From NCBI GenBank assembly GCA_964425585.1, contig CAYRMG010000002.1, positions 1-64,000 on the forward strand: DNA of 64,000 nucleotides, in the 5' to 3' direction. Source of the DNA: Aquifex sp964425585 (GTDB lineage Bacteria > Aquificota > Aquificia > Aquificales > Aquificaceae). Below, one piece after another: positions 1 to 8,225 of the stretch. Position numbers and translations under genes: made by a program. The notes beneath the pieces were generated by a model, which did no database searches, was not told the DNA's origin, and saw nothing but the letters and a program-made list of their open reading frames with translations. Position 1 is the stretch's first letter; every line of letters starts with the position of its first letter.

Positions 1-1
1 T

Positions 2-181
2 GAAGGAAAAATGGAGATGGAGGTTATGGAAGAAAGGGAAGCTGAGCGCTTTGAAAAAGAAATCCCTGAAAAATATGAAAGCTTTGAGCAAGAAAGGAGA
101 TATAGGATGGAAGAGTATAAGGAAATGGAAAAGGAAAAAAATAGAGAAAGGAAGTACCGTGAGGAAAGAGAGATAGAATAA
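2..181 (+). CDS. C-terminal end of a highly charged, probably helical protein (partial)
   Basis: An open frame enters from the left edge and stops with TAA at 179-181, giving 59 residues. The composition is extreme: mostly Glu, Lys, Arg and Met with some Tyr and Phe, and almost no Gly or Pro, which suggests a long surface helix or coiled coil. It ends seven bases before the next start codon, so it is probably co-transcribed with the outer-membrane protein downstream. An in-frame ATG at 11 exists, but nothing marks it as a true start, and the open frame reaching the edge makes a truncated gene more likely. The function cannot be told from this fragment. Confidence 0.6.
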   Translation, partial: EGKMEMEVMEEREAERFEKEIPEKYESFEQERRYRMEEYKEMEKEKNRERKYREEREIE

Positions 182-188
182 CACATTA

Positions 189-953
189 ATGAAAAAAACG
201 CTTGCATTTTTACTCTTTTTGGGAATGGTTTTTGGTTTTCAGGACTCAGACCTGGACGGAGTTGACGATAGTGTAGATAGATGTCCGAACACCCCTTTTT
301 TTGCCATAGTTGACCGATACGGTTGTCCTATAAAAGAACTTATTCCTGAAAGAAAAATAAAGTTTTATCTGCGCTTGGGATTTTCCCACTCAAAGGATAA
401 AAACTTTGAAGCAAATAATACAAACATTTCTTTAGCATTTTCTTTAAAGCAATGGTATGCATCTCTTACATCTCGTTATTATACCTACATCAACGGTATA
501 GGTTCCGGATTGGGAAGGACATCCGTTTACGTTAGCTATAGAAAAAGTTTTAAAAAAATTTTTCTCTACCCGGGCATAAGGGTAATTCTACCTACAGCCT
601 CGGATAATATAAGTTCCGATTACACGGATATTGTGCCTTCTCTGTATGCGGACTATTTTTTCGGAAACTCGGATATATTCTTTTACATTGAAAGAAATTT
701 TAAGGGAAATCCCTCATTAAAAGATACATGGAGTTTTTCCGCAGGCTACGGTTATAGCTTTGAAAACTTGTATTCAAGTTTTTCCTTGGACTTTGTAGAA
801 TCCTCTTTGAAAAATACCTACGGTACGTATGCGAATATTTTTCTTATTTACGATATAACCGAGCATTTATACCTTACCTTGAATTTCAGTAAGGGTATGG
901 GTGGTAATGCCGTAGACAGAAGTATATCCATAAAGGTCGGAATAAAGTTTTAA
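189..953 (+). CDS. Outer-membrane beta-barrel protein with a thrombospondin type 3-like calcium motif
   Basis: The 254-residue protein starts with a signal peptide (MKKTLAFLLFLGMVFGF, cleavage near 18). A short Asp-rich linker follows, with DSDLDGVDDSVDRCPNTP and a later GCP, matching the thrombospondin type 3 repeats that precede OmpA domains and bind calcium. The rest (about 50-254) alternates aromatic and polar residues and ends in Phe, the usual C-terminal signal of outer-membrane barrels. No OmpA peptidoglycan-binding domain follows, so this is a linker plus barrel. It lies 2 bases before a response regulator gene, so the two-component pair may sense envelope state or control this porin; that link is inferred from position only. 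The substrate is unknown. Confidence 0.65.
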   Translation: MKKTLAFLLFLGMVFGFQDSDLDGVDDSVDRCPNTPFFAIVDRYGCPIKELIPERKIKFYLRLGFSHSKDKNFEANNTNISLAFSLKQWYASLTSRYYTYINGIGSGLGRTSVYVSYRKSFKKIFLYPGIRVILPTASDNISSDYTDIVPSLYADYFFGNSDIFFYIERNFKGNPSLKDTWSFSAGYGYSFENLYSSFSLDFVESSLKNTYGTYANIFLIYDITEHLYLTLNFSKGMGGNAVDRSISIKVGIKF

Positions 954-955
954 GT

Positions 956-1576
956 ATGGGTATAAGGTTGCTTCTCGTGGAGGACGATAAACCTCTTGCG
1001 ATAAGTTTGAAGGAATACCTTGAAGCTTACGGATACGCTGTTGATACCGCTTTTTCTTACGAAGAAGCTATAGAAAAACTTGAGGAAAAATCTTACGATG
1101 CCTACATAGTAGATGTAAACCTCGGTGATGGAAACGGTATAAGACTTATAGAGTATTTAAAGCTTTCGGAAGACGATACTCCTGCGGTGATAATAAGTGC
1201 TATTACGGATGTCTCTACAATCGCCGAGGGATTCGGTGCCGGAGCGGAAGATTATATAAAGAAACCCTTTTCTCCCGAGGAATTACTCGTAAGACTCAAG
1301 GCAAGACTGAAGGAAGAAAAAATAAACTATGGCAAATTAACTTACAAAAGCGGTAGATTTTTTCTGGGGAATGAAGAAATTAGCCTCGGGGAAGTTGAAA
1401 GGTGTATTCTACTTAAACTTTTAAGAAACAAAGGGAAAATAGTGTCAAGAGAAACCCTTTACAACTGTATGAAAAATCCTTCACCGGTGGGTCTCAGGGT
1501 TATAATCAATACGCTGAGAAAGAAAACAGGGTTAAATATAAGGGCGGTAAAGGGTGCGGGTTACATCCTTGATTAA
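956..1576 (+). CDS. OmpR-family response regulator
   Basis: A 206-residue two-component regulator. The receiver domain covers about 1-118, with the acidic pair E9-D10, the phosphoacceptor D53 in YIVDVNLGDG, and the conserved Lys of IKKPFSPEEL near 102-103. The C-terminal part (about 130-206) is a winged-helix DNA-binding domain of the OmpR/PhoB type (LRNKGKIVSRETLY, then VINTLRKK and a GAGYIL ending). At 206 residues it is a little shorter than the usual 220-230. It overlaps the histidine kinase start by about 20 bases, which fits translational coupling. The likely target is the adjacent porin operon, but no operator was identified. Confidence 0.9.
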   Translation: MGIRLLLVEDDKPLAISLKEYLEAYGYAVDTAFSYEEAIEKLEEKSYDAYIVDVNLGDGNGIRLIEYLKLSEDDTPAVIISAITDVSTIAEGFGAGAEDYIKKPFSPEELLVRLKARLKEEKINYGKLTYKSGRFFLGNEEISLGEVERCILLKLLRNKGKIVSRETLYNCMKNPSPVGLRVIINTLRKKTGLNIRAVKGAGYILD

Positions 1577-2657
1577 AAGTTTATTACCTAAAAATAGTTA
1601 CGAAAAGGAAGCATTCATAAAAGCTTTTTTTTTATTTTTTACGACTACCGAAATACTTTTGGCGGTAATCTTTTTACTGCTGGTAAGAATAGAAATAGAC
1701 CACAGAAAACACGGTATTTTCTTAGAACTTGTGAACTACTCCTACACTTTTAAGGGAGATAAGTATAAACTTGAACTCGTTGATGTTAATAATTCCATAA
1801 ACTTCTACAGGTTAATGGAAGGTGAGGAAGGATTATACATAATTATACCTATACCCGGTGTTAAGAAAGAAGCTTTTAAGATTATATATCCGCGGGAAGA
1901 GTTCATAAAGGATATTAAAAACATCTTTTTAAACTACATTTCCTTATTCGGTTTATTTTCTTTTGTAAACGTTGTTTTGTCTTTAGGCTTTGCGTTATAC
2001 ACAATGGCTCCCTTGAGAAAGGCGATTGATTTAATAACAAACGTTGCAAAGGATATAGCCCACGATATGAATACACCTATAACCACCCTATTGATTAACT
2101 TGAAACTGCTAAAAAATAGATATGACGATGAAAGCATAGGACGTATGGAAAGCGCTGTAAATCGTTTAATTTATCTGAGCAAAAATTTAAACACGTTGAC
2201 GGAAAAATCAGTTTTCAGATACGAAGAGGTTAACCTAAAAGATATAATTCTTGAAGTTTTAAGTGAGTTCAGGAGTGTTTATCCGGAAGCAAAAGTAAAA
2301 ACCGAGCTGGAAAACGTGAAACTTCCGGCGGATAGAAACGTTGTAAAAAGAATACTTGATAACGTAATTTCTAATGCCTTTAAGCACAGAAATAAAGATG
2401 GAGAGGTTAAGATTATCCTGAAAAAGAATGAGCTCATGATTGAAAACCCTTCAAAACCTATAAAGAATATAGACAGGATTTTTGAAAGGTTTTACAGGGA
2501 GTCGGAAAGGGGACTGGGATTAGGACTTTCCGTAGTCAAGAAATTATCCGAAGAACTCGGTTGGCAAGTAAAAGCGGAATATAAGGACGGAAATTTTAAG
2601 CTTAAAATACTTTTTCATGGAAGAAAAAGCGATGATAGGGATAGAGGACTTTCTTAA
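1554..2657 (+). CDS. Sensor histidine kinase
   Basis: Membrane-bound kinase partner of the upstream response regulator, 367 residues if the GTG at 1554 is used; TTG at 1569 is an equally possible start giving 362. Hydrophobic segments near 25-45 and 130-150 flank a small extracytoplasmic sensor region of about 80 residues. The H-box is IAHDMNTPITTLL with the phosphoacceptor His near residue 170. The ATPase domain has an N-box (LDNVISNAFKHRNKDG) and a glycine-rich lid (ERGLGLGLSVVKKL). The clear D-box between them is degenerate (NPSKPIKNIDRIFERFYR). The 3' end overlaps the next gene by about 40 bases. The sensed signal is unknown. Confidence 0.88.
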   Translation: MRVTSLIKSLLPKNSYEKEAFIKAFFLFFTTTEILLAVIFLLLVRIEIDHRKHGIFLELVNYSYTFKGDKYKLELVDVNNSINFYRLMEGEEGLYIIIPIPGVKKEAFKIIYPREEFIKDIKNIFLNYISLFGLFSFVNVVLSLGFALYTMAPLRKAIDLITNVAKDIAHDMNTPITTLLINLKLLKNRYDDESIGRMESAVNRLIYLSKNLNTLTEKSVFRYEEVNLKDIILEVLSEFRSVYPEAKVKTELENVKLPADRNVVKRILDNVISNAFKHRNKDGEVKIILKKNELMIENPSKPIKNIDRIFERFYRESERGLGLGLSVVKKLSEELGWQVKAEYKDGNFKLKILFHGRKSDDRDRGLS

Positions 2658-2952
2658 GGTAGATTTAAGAGTGGCGAAAGTTTTGGAAGCGGAAAGAGTA
2701 GAAGGCTCCGAAAAACTCCTAAAGCTCCGAGTAAGCCTCGGAGAGGAAGAAAGGACAATTGTTGCAGGGATAGCTAAGTTTTATAAACCGGAAGAAATTA
2801 TCGGTAAAAAAATCGTAATAGTTGCCAACTTAAAGCCGAGAAAAATATTCGGAATAGAGTCTCAGGGGATGCTACTCGCCGCTTCGGACGGAGAGAACCT
2901 ATCCCTTATAGTGCCGGATAGAGACGTTAGAGAAGGTGCTAAACTGAGTTGA
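2617..2952 (+). CDS. Methionyl-tRNA synthetase beta subunit / Trbp111-type tRNA-binding protein
   Basis: A 111-residue OB-fold tRNA-binding domain (VDLRVAKVLEAERVEGSEKL, then IVAGIAKFY, IVIVANLKPRKIFG, ESQGMLLAA), the signature shared by Trbp111, CsaA and the C-terminal domain of bacterial MetRS. In Aquifex the MetRS catalytic and tRNA-binding parts are known to be separate polypeptides; this is the small one, which homodimerizes in structures of the Aquifex protein and raises tRNA affinity. The catalytic subunit is not in this window. The start is inside the kinase gene, 41 bases before its stop; an in-frame ATG at 2632 is an alternative. The stop is fused to the ScpA start as TTGA. Confidence 0.85.
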   Translation: MEEKAMIGIEDFLKVDLRVAKVLEAERVEGSEKLLKLRVSLGEEERTIVAGIAKFYKPEEIIGKKIVIVANLKPRKIFGIESQGMLLAASDGENLSLIVPDRDVREGAKLS

Positions 2953-3566
2953 GATACTTTCGCTTTGAGGAGGAACACCCTTTTTCCCTTATCCTTCCGT
3001 TAATAGAGGAAGGGAAGCTTGACCCGTGGGATGTTGATATAGTAGAGCTTGCAAATCTATATCTTGAGGAACTTAAAAAGAGGGAGATTCTTGATTTGAG
3101 AATACCCGCAAGGGCTATAGTTGCAGCTTCCTTTTTGCTAAAGAAAAAAATAGAGGTTCTATTTCCGAAGCCGCCGAGAAAACCAAAAAGAAGAAAATAC
3201 TCCCTCCAAGAAATAGTAGGTATGTTTGAAGAAGAATACAAAGATGTTGAGGAGGAAATAAAAAGTAACGTAAAAAAAATAAAAAGGATAATAAAAAAGA
3301 AAAAAAGTTCCGGGAATAAAGATAAAAGAGAAAATAAAGATGATGTTCCGATTCACATTTCAAGGTTTGAAGACGTTCTGAAAGATATCTGGAATTTGTT
3401 AAAAACTTTTGATATCGGAACAAGGATAAGTTTCTTAACTTTTCTGAATGAAAAAGATATGGTTCCCCAGTTTATGGCTCTTTTATACCTTGATTATGAA
3501 AATAAAATAAGAATCTACCAAGAAAAACCTTACGGGGAGATAGAGATAGAAATCTTAGAAACCTAA
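2949..3566 (+). CDS. scpA: Segregation and condensation protein A (ScpA)
   Basis: A 205-residue kleisin that bridges SMC heads in chromosome condensation. The N-terminal block is diagnostic: EEEHPFSLILPLIEEGKLDPWDVDIVELANLYL, seen here in pieces from residue 7 on, followed by RIPARAIVAASFLLKKKIEVLFP. A Lys-rich middle (about 95-130) is the linker, and the winged-helix C-terminus holds FLTFLNEKDMVPQFMALLYL. The start is TTG, overlapping the preceding stop (TTGA), so translation is probably coupled to the tRNA-binding gene. Its partner SMC lies about 32 kb away at 35810-39262; no scpB is in the window. The last 12 bases overlap the end of convergent thrC. Confidence 0.9.
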   Translation: MRYFRFEEEHPFSLILPLIEEGKLDPWDVDIVELANLYLEELKKREILDLRIPARAIVAASFLLKKKIEVLFPKPPRKPKRRKYSLQEIVGMFEEEYKDVEEEIKSNVKKIKRIIKKKKSSGNKDKRENKDDVPIHISRFEDVLKDIWNLLKTFDIGTRISFLTFLNEKDMVPQFMALLYLDYENKIRIYQEKPYGEIEIEILET

Positions 3567-4613
3567 AATCTCTATTACCTTTTCAAGCTTAGGCGGAACG
3601 GATACGGGTTCTTCACAAACCTTAATAGCGGTATCCGGGTCTTTCAGGCCGTTTCCCGTAAGGGTGCAGGTAATCACCTCACCTCCTTTAAAGAAACCTT
3701 CCCGAACGAGCTTTATGAGTCCCGCCACACTTGCGGCAGAAGCGGGTTCGCAAAAAATACCTTCCGTAGAAGCTATAAGTTTATAAGCATAAAGGATTTC
3801 ACTATCACTTACCGCATCTATCTTCCCGCCGCTTTCCTGAGCCGCTTTAAGTGCGGACTTCCAGCTGTAGGGATTGCCTATTTTTATGGCGGTGGCTATT
3901 GTCTGGGGATTTTTTATAGGATATCCCTTGACGATTGGTGCCGCTCCTTCCGCCTGCCATCCCATCATTTTCGGGAGTTTTGTAATTTTCCCTTCTTTGT
4001 AGTAGGTTTTAAACCCCTTCCAGTATGCGGTTATATTTCCTGCATTTCCGACAGGTATAAAGTGATAATCGGGAGCATCTCCGAGAACATCGCATATTTC
4101 AAATGCAGCGGTTTTCTGACCCTCTATCCTGTAAGGATTTACAGAGTTTACTATCTCAACGGGGAACATTTCCCCTATCTTTCTCACTATAAACAGTGCA
4201 TCGTCAAAAGTTCCCTGAATTGCCAAAACCTTCGCACCGTATATCATAGCTTGGGAAAGCTTACCTATAGCAACAGCCCCTTTGGGAAGTAGAACGTAGG
4301 CTTTCAATCCCGCCCTTGCGGCATACGCCGCCGCGGAGGCTGAGGTGTTTCCCGTGGAGGCGCATATTACAGCTTTCTTTCCGGCTTCCACAGCCTTGGA
4401 AATAGCCAATGTCATTCCCCTGTCTTTAAAAGAACCCGTGGGATTTAAACCCTCATACTTGAGATATATCTTTCCTTTAAATCCTATTGCCTTTGCAAGG
4501 TTATCCGCTTCTATCAGGGGTGTATTCCCTTCGTGGAGGGTTACTATAGGTGTTTTTTCATCAACGGGTAGATACTTTCTGTAGTGTTTTATGATTCCCT
4601 GCCATTTATTCAT
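3555..4613 (-). CDS. thrC: Threonine synthase
   Basis: PLP-dependent lyase converting O-phosphohomoserine to threonine, 352 residues, the size of the compact bacterial/archaeal class. The Schiff-base lysine is K63 in NPTGSFKDRGM; the phosphate-gripping loop is GNAGN near 188-192, and the C-terminal TGNGLKDP motif is characteristic of this enzyme. Upstream HEGNTPL is typical for threonine synthases. The gene stands alone on the minus strand between scpA (convergent, 12-base overlap) and the divergent yjbQ-like gene 31 bases away, so the two starts share one short control region. Homoserine-pathway neighbours are absent. Confidence 0.95.
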   Translation of the reverse strand: MNKWQGIIKHYRKYLPVDEKTPIVTLHEGNTPLIEADNLAKAIGFKGKIYLKYEGLNPTGSFKDRGMTLAISKAVEAGKKAVICASTGNTSASAAAYAARAGLKAYVLLPKGAVAIGKLSQAMIYGAKVLAIQGTFDDALFIVRKIGEMFPVEIVNSVNPYRIEGQKTAAFEICDVLGDAPDYHFIPVGNAGNITAYWKGFKTYYKEGKITKLPKMMGWQAEGAAPIVKGYPIKNPQTIATAIKIGNPYSWKSALKAAQESGGKIDAVSDSEILYAYKLIASTEGIFCEPASAASVAGLIKLVREGFFKGGEVITCTLTGNGLKDPDTAIKVCEEPVSVPPKLEKVIEILGF

Positions 4614-4637
4614 AGCTCGGACTAAGGATATTATAAT
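4609..4637 (+). promoter_or_regulatory. Predicted sigma-70-type promoter giving a leaderless or near-leaderless transcript
   Basis: TTCATA (4609-4614) and a perfect TATAAT (4632-4637) are spaced by 17 bases. The ATG of the yjbQ-like gene begins at 4645, only 7 bases past the -10, and there is no Shine-Dalgarno sequence. Transcription would therefore begin at or next to the start codon. This is inferred from sequence only. Confidence 0.45.
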
Positions 4638-4644
4638 TTAAGGC

Positions 4645-5052
4645 ATGCACGAAGTTCTAAGGATTAGAACGACAAAGCACACGAGCATAGTAAACATAAC
4701 TCATCAGGTTTCGGAGGTTGTAAAGAAGTCAGGGGTAAGCGAGGGGTTATGCGTAGTTTATACTCCCCATACAACAGCTTGCGTGTTTGTCAACGAGGGA
4801 GCCGACCCTGATGTTGTTAAAGATATTGTTTACTCACTTGAGAAGTTAATACCTTGGAACGACCCATCTTACGCCCATATGGAGGGAAACTCAGCAGCCC
4901 ACATAAGGAGTGCGATTATAGGAAACTCAAGGGTTATACCCGTGGTAAACGGAGAACTGGCACTCGGAACGTGGGAGTCCGTGTTTTTAGCAGATTTTGA
5001 CGGACCCCGTGAGAGAAAGGTCATCGTAGTAGTTATAGGGGAAAAGTCATGA
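4645..5052 (+). CDS. YjbQ/UPF0047 family protein
   Basis: A 135-residue single-domain protein of the YjbQ (UPF0047) family. Family signatures are present: VVYTPHTTACVFVNEGADPDV (about 37-57), then SYAHMEGNSAAHIRS with two conserved His residues, and the C-terminal GTWESVFLADFDGPRERKV. The three clustered His/Glu positions suggest a metal-binding trimer as seen in solved family members. E. coli YjbQ has been reported to have weak thiamine phosphate synthase activity, but the physiological role is unsettled. It has no Shine-Dalgarno and a TATAAT 7 bases upstream. Its stop is fused to the rseP start as ATGA. Confidence 0.88.
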   Translation: MHEVLRIRTTKHTSIVNITHQVSEVVKKSGVSEGLCVVYTPHTTACVFVNEGADPDVVKDIVYSLEKLIPWNDPSYAHMEGNSAAHIRSAIIGNSRVIPVVNGELALGTWESVFLADFDGPRERKVIVVVIGEKS

Positions 5053-6344
5053 CGTTAATAGCGTTTTTGGTATTAATAGGTGTCCTTGTATGGGTTCACG
5101 AGTTCGGTCATTTCTTAATGGCAAAACTCTTTAAGGTTAGGGTTGAGATATTTTCTATCGGCTTTGGTCCTCCGATAATAAGGAGAAAGTTGGGGGAAAC
5201 GGTATACCAGATAGCAGCTGTTCCCTTGGGAGGTTTTGTTAAGCTTTACGGAGAGGAGGAAAACCTGAATGACCCTTATGCCTTTTCATCAAAAAAGCCC
5301 TGGCAGAAAATACTTATAGCCTTCGGTGGACCCCTTTTTAACGTTATATTCACCCTATTCGCATTTACCGTTATATTCACCGCGGGTGTGGAAGTTCCAA
5401 AATACCTTAAAGAGCCCGTCGTTGTGGGATACGTTGAGAAAAACTCTATAGCTAAAAAAGTGGGAATAAAACCCGGAGACAGGATAATTAAGGTAAACGG
5501 ATACGAGATAAAAAGCTGGGAAGACCTGAGGGACGCATTTATAAATCTTTCGGTAAAGGGAGTAAAAGAAACGACGCTTCTCGTTGAAAGAAACGGAAAA
5601 CTTGTAAGGTTCAAAGTTCCCGTTCCCGATGTCACCACAGGTAAAGGAAGACTGGGAATTGCCCCCTACATTCCCCCGGTAGTTGGGAAAGTAAGGGAAG
5701 GATCGCCTGCATACCAAATAGGATTAAAGCCCGGAGATGTAATTATTAAGGTAAACGGAGAGGAAATAAAAACGTGGTATGAACTTGTAGAAAAGGTAAG
5801 AAAGAGTAAAGGTCCTTTAAGTCTTACCATAAAAAGAGGTAGTGAGATTATAGAAAGGACCGTAGTTCCCGCAATTGACCCCAGAACAAAAACACCCTTT
5901 ATAGGCATTCAACCGAGAACGGAAACGGTTGTTGAAAAACATTCATTAGGTGAAGCTTTTTCCCTTGCATTATCAAGAACTTATGAACTTACGGTGCTCA
6001 CCTTTAAAACAATATGGGGACTTATTACCGGAAGTGTTTCCTTCAAAACTTTAGGCGGTCCCATAGCGATAGCCCAGTTTGCCGGTCAGGCAGCAGAGAG
6101 CGGTATAATCCCCTTCCTTTCCATGATGGCTTTCATTTCTCTCCAGCTTGCCATATTCAACCTGTTGCCCCTTCCCATACTTGACGGCGGACTTATACTT
6201 TTATTTGCCCTTGAGTGGTTGAGGGGAAGACCCCTTCCCGAAAAGTTTAAGGAATACTGGCAAAAAGCGGGACTTGCGATAATACTTACTCTTATGGCTT
6301 TTGTTCTCCTTAACGACATTCTCAGAGTTTTGGGAGTAAATTAA
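5049..6344 (+). CDS. rseP: Site-2 intramembrane zinc metalloprotease, RseP family
   Basis: A 431-residue membrane protease that cleaves transmembrane substrates such as anti-sigma factors in regulated intramembrane proteolysis. The zinc site is HEFGH (17-21) in the first membrane segment, and the third ligand is in NLLPLPILDGG near 375. Two PDZ domains lie between: VEKNSIAKKVGIKPGDRII (about 129-147) and VREGSPAYQIGLKPGDVII (about 215-233). The last segments are hydrophobic. The start is coupled to the yjbQ-like stop (ATGA). No anti-sigma factor or sigma-E gene is nearby, so the substrate is open. Length and architecture match full-size E. coli RseP. Confidence 0.93.
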   Translation: MTLIAFLVLIGVLVWVHEFGHFLMAKLFKVRVEIFSIGFGPPIIRRKLGETVYQIAAVPLGGFVKLYGEEENLNDPYAFSSKKPWQKILIAFGGPLFNVIFTLFAFTVIFTAGVEVPKYLKEPVVVGYVEKNSIAKKVGIKPGDRIIKVNGYEIKSWEDLRDAFINLSVKGVKETTLLVERNGKLVRFKVPVPDVTTGKGRLGIAPYIPPVVGKVREGSPAYQIGLKPGDVIIKVNGEEIKTWYELVEKVRKSKGPLSLTIKRGSEIIERTVVPAIDPRTKTPFIGIQPRTETVVEKHSLGEAFSLALSRTYELTVLTFKTIWGLITGSVSFKTLGGPIAIAQFAGQAAESGIIPFLSMMAFISLQLAIFNLLPLPILDGGLILLFALEWLRGRPLPEKFKEYWQKAGLAIILTLMAFVLLNDILRVLGVN

Positions 6345-6351
6345 CCTAACT

Positions 6352-6852
6352 ATGATAAGGAAAGCAACGGTAAAGGACGCTAAGGCGATATATAACCTTC
6401 TTACGGATTATGCAAAAAAGGGAGTTTTACTCCCGAGAAGCTTGAACTCCATATACGAGAATATAAGGGACTTCTGGGTTTACGAGAGGGAGGGGAAGGT
6501 TATAGGGTGTGTTGCCCTCCATATAATGTGGGAGGATTTGGCGGAAATAAGAAGTCTTGCGGTTAAGGAAGAATACAAGGGGGAAGGCATAGGTTCACAG
6601 CTCGTGAAAAAAGCCCTTGAGGAGGCTTGGGAACTCGGTGTAAGCAAAGTGTTTTCGCTTACATACGTAAAGGACTTCTTTATAAAGAAGTTCGGCTTCA
6701 GGGAAATAGAAAAGTCAGTTCTTCCCCACAAGGTATGGGGTGAGTGTATAAACTGCGTTAAGTTTCCCAATTGCGACGAGGAAGCTGTGATGGTTGAATT
6801 ATCAGAGAGTTACATAAAATCCCTAAAAGAGAATCAGGCTCTTAAAATCTGA
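6352..6852 (+). CDS. GNAT acetyltransferase, short N-acetylglutamate synthase type
   Basis: A 166-residue single GNAT domain. Motif A is IRSLAVKEEYKGEGIGSQLVKKAL (in two parts about residues 66-90), binding acetyl-CoA. The C-terminal part HKVWGECINCVKFPNCDEEAVM carries three Cys that are typical of stand-alone N-acetylglutamate synthases (the first step of arginine synthesis), which lack the kinase-like domain of classical ArgA. GVLLPRSLNSIYENIRDFWV also matches that group. The assignment to NAGS rests on pattern recognition; a different amino-acid acetyltransferase is possible. It sits 7 bases after rseP and 4 bases before the thioesterase, with no other arginine genes around. Confidence 0.75.
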   Translation: MIRKATVKDAKAIYNLLTDYAKKGVLLPRSLNSIYENIRDFWVYEREGKVIGCVALHIMWEDLAEIRSLAVKEEYKGEGIGSQLVKKALEEAWELGVSKVFSLTYVKDFFIKKFGFREIEKSVLPHKVWGECINCVKFPNCDEEAVMVELSESYIKSLKENQALKI

Positions 6853-6856
6853 AACT

Positions 6857-7243
6857 ATGGAAGTTAAGACTCACGTCAAGATAGACAGGAGTTTAAGCGG
6901 GGAACCTGTAGAACTGAAAGAAAACTATGCAAAGGTATTATTAAGAACTTCCGAGAAAATGGTATGCGATGAAAAGGGACTAATTCACGGGGGATTTATA
7001 TTCTCTTGCGGAGATTATGCCGCGATGCTTGCGGTAAACCATCCCAACGTAGTGCTCGCAGGAGCAGATGTAAAGTTCTTAAAACCTGTAAAATTAGGAG
7101 ATGAGCTCCTTTGTGAGGCAAGGGTAGTTGAAGACAAAGGAAAGAAAAAAACCGTAAAGGTTGAAGGTTTTGTAAATAAGGAAAAGGTTTTTGAAGGCAC
7201 CTTTTACACGGTTGTCCCGGAAAAACACGTTCTTGAGAGGTAA
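6857..7243 (+). CDS. Hotdog-fold thioesterase, PaaI-like
   Basis: A 128-residue single hotdog domain. The motif LIHGGFIFSCGDYAAMLAVNH (about 41-61) holds the helix with HGG and an acidic Asp found in the PaaI/4HBT acyl-CoA thioesterase group; KFLKPVKLGDELLCEARVV is the second conserved strand region. Such enzymes hydrolyse acyl-CoA or aryl-CoA thioesters as a tetramer. The substrate cannot be predicted from sequence. It lies in a compact run after the acetyltransferase, and its stop (7241-7243) is 4 bases before the mtnA start with the mtnA Shine-Dalgarno in between. Confidence 0.8.
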   Translation: MEVKTHVKIDRSLSGEPVELKENYAKVLLRTSEKMVCDEKGLIHGGFIFSCGDYAAMLAVNHPNVVLAGADVKFLKPVKLGDELLCEARVVEDKGKKKTVKVEGFVNKEKVFEGTFYTVVPEKHVLER

Positions 7244-7247
7244 AGGT

Positions 7248-8225
7248 ATGGAAGTAAAGCCCTTTATATGGAAGGGAGATAAGCTCCTTCTTCTTGACCA
7301 GAGAAAATTACCTCATAAAGAGGAATGGCTTGAACTCAAAACCTACAGGGATGTAGCTGAGGCTATAAAAGATATGGCTGTTAGGGGAGCTCCTGCAATC
7401 GGTTGCACTGCGGCATACGGCTTTGTTCTCGGTGTAAAGGTGCAAAGGGAAAACCCGAAACTCGTTTATGAAACATTGAAAAACACAAGACCCACGGCGT
7501 ATAACCTCTTTTGGGCACTTGAAAGGATGATGAAGGCCTTTAATGAAGGTAGGGATATTGAAGAAGAGGCAAGAAGTATAGAAAGGGAAGACTATGAGGC
7601 TAACAAGAAGATGGGGGAATACGGGAATGAGCTTATACCGAAAAATGCCAAGATACTTACCCACTGCAACACGGGAGCACTTGCAACCGCGGGCTGGGGA
7701 ACGGCTCTCGGTGTAATAAGAACCGCTCACTACAGCGGGAAAGACATATTTGTATGGGTTGACGAGACGAGGCCGTATCTTCAAGGTTCAAGACTTACCG
7801 CTTGGGAGCTTCTAAAGGAAGGGATACCCCACAAGATAATAACGGATAACACTGCGGGATTCCTTATGAAAAAAGGATTAGTAGACCTCGTAATAGTAGG
7901 TGCGGACAGAATAACCGCAGAGGGAGATGTAGCAAACAAGATAGGCACTTACACCTTAGCTGTTCTGTGCAAAGAACACAACATTCCCTTTTACGTCGTA
8001 GCTCCGACTTCCACAATTGACCCGAACATAAAAAGCGGGAGTGAGATAATTATAGAAGAGCGTTCACCCGAGGAAGTAAAAAGCTGCGGCGGTTGCATAG
8101 TTGCACCCGAAAGTTCCGAGGCTTACCATCTTGCCTTTGACGTGACTCCTTCCGAGCTTATAACCGCAATAATAACGGAAAAGGGTGTATTCAAACCGAA
8201 GGAAATAACAAAAGCCCTTCAGTAA
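7248..8225 (+). CDS. mtnA: S-methyl-5-thioribose-1-phosphate isomerase
   Basis: A 325-residue enzyme of the methionine salvage pathway, isomerizing methylthioribose-1-phosphate to the ribulose form. Family motifs are KDMAVRGAPAIGCTAAYGF (about 41-59), THCNTGALATAGWGTALGV with the catalytic Cys near 140, and VGADRITAEGDVANKIGTY with the catalytic Asp near 220. It is related to eIF2B-alpha but the CNTGALATAG motif marks the isomerase. I place the start at ATG 7248 (MEVKPFIWKG) with aaagg just before it; a longer frame from 7191 runs inside the previous gene and lacks family similarity. Its TAA abuts the stop of the convergent gene at 8226. Confidence 0.93.
   Translation: MEVKPFIWKGDKLLLLDQRKLPHKEEWLELKTYRDVAEAIKDMAVRGAPAIGCTAAYGFVLGVKVQRENPKLVYETLKNTRPTAYNLFWALERMMKAFNEGRDIEEEARSIEREDYEANKKMGEYGNELIPKNAKILTHCNTGALATAGWGTALGVIRTAHYSGKDIFVWVDETRPYLQGSRLTAWELLKEGIPHKIITDNTAGFLMKKGLVDLVIVGADRITAEGDVANKIGTYTLAVLCKEHNIPFYVVAPTSTIDPNIKSGSEIIIEERSPEEVKSCGGCIVAPESSEAYHLAFDVTPSELITAIITEKGVFKPKEITKALQ

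Noticed and set aside
7191..7247. Longer mtnA start
   Set aside because: The extra residues lie in the thioesterase gene, and ATG 7248 has a Shine-Dalgarno and the family N-terminus.
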